Positions 61,263-64,000 of a stretch of DNA of 64,000 bases are shown here, piece after piece. Every line of letters starts with the position of its first letter. Within the stretch, counting starts at the first letter, position 1. The translations under genes and the position numbers were made by a program. A model generated the notes under the pieces. That model was not told the DNA's origin. It worked only from the letters and a program-made list of their open reading frames with translations, and made no database searches. Origin of the DNA: Pedobacter zeae (GTDB taxonomy: Bacteria > Bacteroidota > Bacteroidia > Sphingobacteriales > Sphingobacteriaceae); the NCBI RefSeq assembly GCF_014196715.1, contig NZ_JACIEF010000001.1:664872-728871 (forward strand), given 5' to 3'.

Positions 61263-61466
61263 TTAGCCGATATTTTGGTTTATCGGCGTTTTATACGATA
61301 AACCGACTATTTTTAGCGTATCAGCCTGGCTCATACGTCTTTTTCGGTCAAAAATGCGCCTTAGGCTATCCATGCTCACATCTTGCTTTTTGCAAGGTTT
61401 TGGATAGTCTTTTTTACATCCGAAAAGGCAAAGGGCAAGCCCTAAGCATAAAAAAATTGCTTTCAT
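61263..61466 (-). CDS. Small phage-encoded lipoprotein
   Basis: A 67-aa protein with a lipoprotein signal peptide (KAIFLCLGLALCLFGC, lipidation Cys about residue 17), followed by a charged short chain (KKDYPKPCKKQDVSMDSLRR, MSQADTLKIVGL). Lipoproteins made early by prophages often alter the host surface against other phages (lysogenic conversion or superinfection exclusion). That role is inference. Confidence 0.6.
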   Translation of the reverse strand: MKAIFLCLGLALCLFGCKKDYPKPCKKQDVSMDSLRRIFDRKRRMSQADTLKIVGLSYKTPINQNIG

Positions 61467-61497
61467 TTTGTTAAAAATTAAAGGGTTAATGGTTTAG

Positions 61498-61623
61498 CTA
61501 ACTAATAGGATTATCGTAGCCGCAATGGTCGCACAGCGTGCTCAATCGGAGGTCAATCCAGCCCCCGCACTTTTGGCATATCCGCCAAACTTCATGGTTT
61601 CGTACCAGGAATAATTTACGCAT
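61498..61623 (-). CDS. Small zinc-ribbon protein, 41 aa
   Basis: A complete frame from ATG at 61623 to TAG at 61498-61500, overlapping the end of the upstream gene by 8 bp. RKLFLVRNHEVWRICQKCGG ... LCDHCGYDNPIS has two CxxC pairs 18 residues apart and thus a rubredoxin-like zinc ribbon. Such short zinc proteins are common in phage early operons. Confidence 0.6.
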   Translation of the reverse strand: MRKLFLVRNHEVWRICQKCGGWIDLRLSTLCDHCGYDNPIS

Positions 61624-61933
61624 TAGAAATATCGCTTTTAAGCTTCTCTATAACGCTAGGTAGACCATGACGGGTATATTTTTCAAGGTGGCCGATAACC
61701 TCGCTTATAATGGCGTTTTTGGCTTCCTTCTGAGAACTATATCCGCTGTCTGCAGCGATTATTTGCGGCATCGAATATTGCCTGATATTTTCGAGGATCA
61801 TATGATATCCGTACACCCATCGGCCATACCTTTGGCAATAGGCTATAATTACCGTTGTTTTACCATCCTGCCATAAAGTTTCGCCTGTTGGGTTATTACA
61901 AAACCCTTTTTCGTTAAAATCGTATTGTTTCAT
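61616..61933 (-). CDS. Hypothetical phage protein
   Basis: A 105-aa protein with QYDFNEKGFCNNPTGETLWQ, KTTVIIAYCQRYGRWVYGYH and SSQKEAKNAIISEVIGHLEK. It overlaps both neighbours (1 bp with the upstream gene, 8 bp with the zinc-ribbon gene), so translation is coupled. No family recognised. Confidence 0.55.
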   Translation of the reverse strand: MKQYDFNEKGFCNNPTGETLWQDGKTTVIIAYCQRYGRWVYGYHMILENIRQYSMPQIIAADSGYSSQKEAKNAIISEVIGHLEKYTRHGLPSVIEKLKSDISNA

Positions 61934-62142
61934 TATTCTGCCTCCATTCCGTTTTTTAAAGTTGCCAACTGTTCTATCATTGTACCCAGCCTCGTCGGGC
62001 TAAATGTGCCAACTATTTTGAGCTTTATCGCGTCGGGCCGTTGGCTGCCCCGTCTTAGTCTCCTGATCGATTGGCCCAGCTCAAAGGGAACCATTTCCTT
62101 TTCGAAGATCAGGACTACCGCCTGAGATTTAATTTTTCCCAT
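61933..62142 (-). CDS. Small hypothetical phage protein
   Basis: A 69-aa basic protein with VVLIFEKEMVPFELGQSIRR and LKIVGTFSPTRLGTMIEQLA. It is tightly packed between the 87-aa and 105-aa genes (overlap or 2-bp gaps). No motif. Unknown function. Confidence 0.5.
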   Translation of the reverse strand: MGKIKSQAVVLIFEKEMVPFELGQSIRRLRRGSQRPDAIKLKIVGTFSPTRLGTMIEQLATLKNGMEAE

Positions 62143-62144
62143 TT

Positions 62145-62408
62145 TTAAAATATTGATGTGTATATGCCTATTTTATTTCTGCCATAATCATAGCAAATAC
62201 CTCGGGTTGAACAGCTACCAGCTCCTAGAAAGTCACATTTTTTACGGGCAATTAAACCGAGTATTAAACCTCTGAACTTAGCCATTCTAAACCGTTTCGG
62301 CTCAATACGCCTGCGATTCTTTGATGGCGGCAAGTTGTTGTAAAATTGAAAGCCATACATCCCCCAATGTTTTGATTCAAACCTCTTCTGTTTTTTAGTC
62401 TTTTTCAT
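62145..62408 (-). CDS. Small basic phage protein
   Basis: An 87-aa strongly basic protein (KKTKKQKRFESKHWGMYGFQ, NRRRIEPKRFRMAKFRGLIL) with two or three Cys in GAGSCSTRGICYDYG. Its ATG overlaps the TGA of the 37-aa gene. Possibly nucleic-acid binding, judging from charge only. Confidence 0.5.
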   Translation of the reverse strand: MKKTKKQKRFESKHWGMYGFQFYNNLPPSKNRRRIEPKRFRMAKFRGLILGLIARKKCDFLGAGSCSTRGICYDYGRNKIGIYTSIF

Positions 62409-62518
62409 TTATTCAGTTTTTTAAGTTTTTGTTTCCTACGCCATTCCGGCCAATCGCTCGCTACACCGATAACGATCGCCACCAGGATATGGTGGATGTG
62501 TTCGATTATGAATTCCAT
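62405..62518 (-). CDS. Small membrane-like phage peptide, 37 aa
   Basis: A complete frame from ATG at 62518 to TGA at 62405-62407: EFIIEHIHHILVAIVIGVAS is a likely membrane helix, followed by a basic tail (RRKQKLKKLNK). It overlaps both neighbouring genes by 13 and 4 bp, which is typical of real genes in this operon. Function unknown. Confidence 0.5.
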   Translation of the reverse strand: MEFIIEHIHHILVAIVIGVASDWPEWRRKQKLKKLNK

Positions 62519-63207
62519 GCCTCTGGCTCTTCATTGTGTTTATTCAATTCAGCAGCTATACGGTAATACTGATCTGCCAGGTCTTTATCTTGCGATACTC
62601 CATCACCGCCTACACCCGAAATTTGCATTACCAGGCCAAAAATTTTATTTGCGGTATTGTCGTTTCCTAACATAAATGCCGCGTACTCCATTTCCAGCGC
62701 CTTTCTATCCCATACCTTTACCTCTTCAAAGTGCGCCGGATTTACATTAAATTTCCGTGCAATAAGCTGCGTAAACCTCCTTTCTATCCGGGCATACCGT
62801 CGGCCTAAAATTATTTTCAAAGGTTTTGGTATATCCAACGTGTAAGCCTCAGCAGCATCATGAAACAATGCCGCATATTTAAGCCTCTTCGGCGCCAGGG
62901 CAACAACTAAGTAAGTATGCCAAAGCACATTCCAGGTTGTGTTGGTATGGCCACCAAAACGGGGCATTAGATACAAAGCACATGGAATGTCTACTGGCAC
63001 AATCATGTCGGCCGTAGGTCTTCTCAAATTCACCCAGGTACCGCTATAAGTTCTGATAAATCCCTTTTTGTTATCGTGTACGTCGGCCGGCAGTCTAAGC
63101 GATTTCGTACCTTTAAGCCATGCGAAGTATTCTAAAATCAAGCGAGCAAAGAAAACAAGTATCGCTGTGATCCCGATCGTAACCAGGATAAAATATAGCT
63201 GCTTCAT
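62506..63207 (-). CDS. Membrane-anchored HD-domain phosphohydrolase (YfbR-like)
   Basis: A 233-aa protein with an N-terminal membrane helix (LYFILVTIGITAILVFFARL) and a cytoplasmic HD domain. The metal-binding residues are the His of NTTWNVLWHTYLVV, HD in AALFHDAAEAYTLDIPKPLK, and a later Asp (VWDRKALEMEYAAFM). Similar soluble phage proteins are YfbR-type 5'-nucleotidases acting on deoxynucleoside monophosphates. A membrane anchor is unusual for this group. It overlaps the 37-aa gene and touches the 134-aa gene (shared base). Confidence 0.7.
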   Translation of the reverse strand: MKQLYFILVTIGITAILVFFARLILEYFAWLKGTKSLRLPADVHDNKKGFIRTYSGTWVNLRRPTADMIVPVDIPCALYLMPRFGGHTNTTWNVLWHTYLVVALAPKRLKYAALFHDAAEAYTLDIPKPLKIILGRRYARIERRFTQLIARKFNVNPAHFEEVKVWDRKALEMEYAAFMLGNDNTANKIFGLVMQISGVGGDGVSQDKDLADQYYRIAAELNKHNEEPEAWNS

Positions 63208-63611
63208 TAGATCGTCTCCTCAATTTTTGGTTTAACATCTTTCATGGTCAGGCGCTTCGCCCGGTACTCCCTTTTAAAAGAGCTTTGGATATTGTTCGCT
63301 TTAAGATCGTCCAGTACAGCCTGGTGTACCTGTCTCGATTTCGATTGAAGCGCTTTAATTACATCATTAGCCTTTACATGATCAGGCGCCAATATGCGGC
63401 TGATCAGCTGGTTTCCAACCGTGGAGCAGGCAATTTTGATCACGAAATTAGAATGGTTCCTGATGTCATTGCTCTGTTGTATATCCAGGTCGTCAAAGCT
63501 TACGTTTTTGGTCATGGTTTTAATTTTGCGGTAATATTTAATCTGCAGCAATAGGCAGATTACGAACGCGGCCACTAATAGGGCGATAATTAGATTAAAA
63601 TGTGTTGTCAT
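63207..63611 (-). CDS. Small membrane-anchored phage protein
   Basis: A 134-aa protein from MTTHFNLIIALLVAAF (start chosen because it directly follows the upstream stop; an upstream ATG would overlap that gene). One N-terminal membrane helix (NLIIALLVAAFVICLLLQIK), then a charged cytoplasmic tail (VKANDVIKALQSKSRQVHQA, VLDDLKANNIQSSFKREYRA). No motif recognised. It precedes the membrane-anchored HD gene, and both could form one membrane-associated complex. Confidence 0.5.
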   Translation of the reverse strand: MTTHFNLIIALLVAAFVICLLLQIKYYRKIKTMTKNVSFDDLDIQQSNDIRNHSNFVIKIACSTVGNQLISRILAPDHVKANDVIKALQSKSRQVHQAVLDDLKANNIQSSFKREYRAKRLTMKDVKPKIEETI

Positions 63612-63613
63612 GG

Positions 63614-64000
63614 TTATAGTGATGAAAAGTTTAAGTTTAATGTTTCCCATTTATTTTCTTTGTTCTTGAACTGGAACTCGTATCCAAAGCCTTTAAGCGA
63701 TACGCTGTACGATTCCTTTAGCATCCTGATGCCCTCCAGCCAACGTTCATCCTGGAACTTGTTTTCGTGCTTGATAAACTCCATTGCCTGCGAGTATTCC
63801 CAATCGCCCTGCTTGTTTTTCTCCAGGTAGCCCATCAGTATTTCAAATACCTTCTGATCGCGTTTTTTAACCTTATCCATCAAAAACTCTTTAAGCAGGT
63901 CAACCGCTTTTAACGCGCGTTCGTCCCATTGAGGCGTAGTATCCCGGCGGCGTCTTACCCGCATATCGCCGGCAGTGTTTACGATCGAGAAACCGCCCTG
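63614..64000 (-). CDS. Phage protein, 5' part outside the window
   Basis: The frame runs without a stop from the stop codon at 63614-63616 to the window end (129 codons). RRRRDTTPQWDERALKAVDL and KKRDQKVFEILMGYLEKNKQ are helical and charged; the codons beyond the ATG at 63964 (GGFSIVNTAGD) look like coding too, so the gene probably begins beyond 64000. Early operon; function unknown. Confidence 0.5.
   Translation of the reverse strand, partial: QGGFSIVNTAGDMRVRRRRDTTPQWDERALKAVDLLKEFLMDKVKKRDQKVFEILMGYLEKNKQGDWEYSQAMEFIKHENKFQDERWLEGIRMLKESYSVSLKGFGYEFQFKNKENKWETLNLNFSSL

Larger units (their letters stand above)
36183..64000. mobile_element. Mu-like transposable prophage with siphovirus-type tail (one end and most of the body)
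   Basis: The body contains Mu-type head genes (DUF935 portal fused to gpF-like, gp36-like, gpG-like, gp37-like), a GemA-like regulator, terminase, protease/scaffold, capsid, tail tube, tail chaperones, tape measure, tip proteins, fibre and a lysis cassette. No sheath gene is seen, so the tail should be long and non-contractile. The left limit is proposed at a TG dinucleotide at 36183, just outside a 2 x 23-bp tandem repeat. Transposase, target-choice protein and repressor are not in the window and should be beyond 64000. All structural genes have intact frames, apart from one frameshift in the chaperone region, so the prophage may be functional. Confidence 0.85.

Noticed and set aside
1..64000. 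CRISPR array or rRNA genes
   Set aside because: No regularly spaced repeats with unique spacers and no rRNA sequence were seen.

Overview
The window is chromosomal DNA from a member of the Bacteroidota, most likely Sphingobacteriaceae (Pedobacter/Mucilaginibacter type). The evidence is a SusD-containing polysaccharide utilisation locus, TAnnTTTG-type promoter elements, Bacteroidota-style conjugation genes (a MobC/TraG remnant), the imuA-imuB-dnaE2 cassette and typical intergenic repeats. The genus is inferred from gene content and style; no database search was possible.

Region 1 (1-15.7 kb, all + strand) is the distal part of a polysaccharide utilisation locus. It holds the end of a SusD-like glycan-binding protein, three GH2 glycosidases, a GH10 endo-xylanase, an alginate-lyase-superfamily polysaccharide lyase, a GH88 unsaturated uronyl hydrolase and a GH30 enzyme. 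Two cytoplasmic enzymes of uronate catabolism follow, a fructuronate-reductase-like SDR and mannonate dehydratase UxuA. Together they suggest breakdown of a glucuronic-acid-containing plant polysaccharide and channelling of glucuronate to 2-keto-3-deoxygluconate.

Region 2 (15.7-23.7 kb) is a scrap yard. It has a strong terminator and intergenic repeats, tRNA-Arg(TCT), and then decayed mobile DNA: integration-site-like repeats, gene fragments, a RidA pseudogene, a frameshifted conjugative coupling protein and a recombinase-like fragment. Two apparently intact cargo genes (a serine hydrolase and an S41 peptidase) and an IS110-family element lie among them.

Region 3 (23.7-29.2 kb, - strand) is the imuA-imuB-dnaE2 mutagenic translesion-synthesis operon.

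Region 4 (29.9-36.2 kb) is a defence island: an HNH-like protein, Vsr and a C5-cytosine methyltransferase on +, and convergently an AIPR protein, a PD-(D/E)XK (DUF4420-type) protein and a short protein resembling the C-terminus of a Z1 protein on -. The last one abuts the next region, which suggests that the system was split by a prophage.

Region 5 (about 36.2 kb to the window end) is a Mu-like transposable prophage with a siphovirus-type tail. A tandem 23-bp repeat marks its probable end. Late genes diverge from about 50.9 kb: packaging and head genes run + (terminase, gp36-like, a portal/minor-head/nuclease fusion, gpG-like, gp37-like), while protease/scaffold, capsid, lysis cassette, tail and fibre genes run -. 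From 57 to 64 kb an early region of closely packed small genes on - includes a GemA-like protein, a P-loop ATPase and a membrane-anchored HD hydrolase. The transposase and repressor should lie beyond 64 kb.
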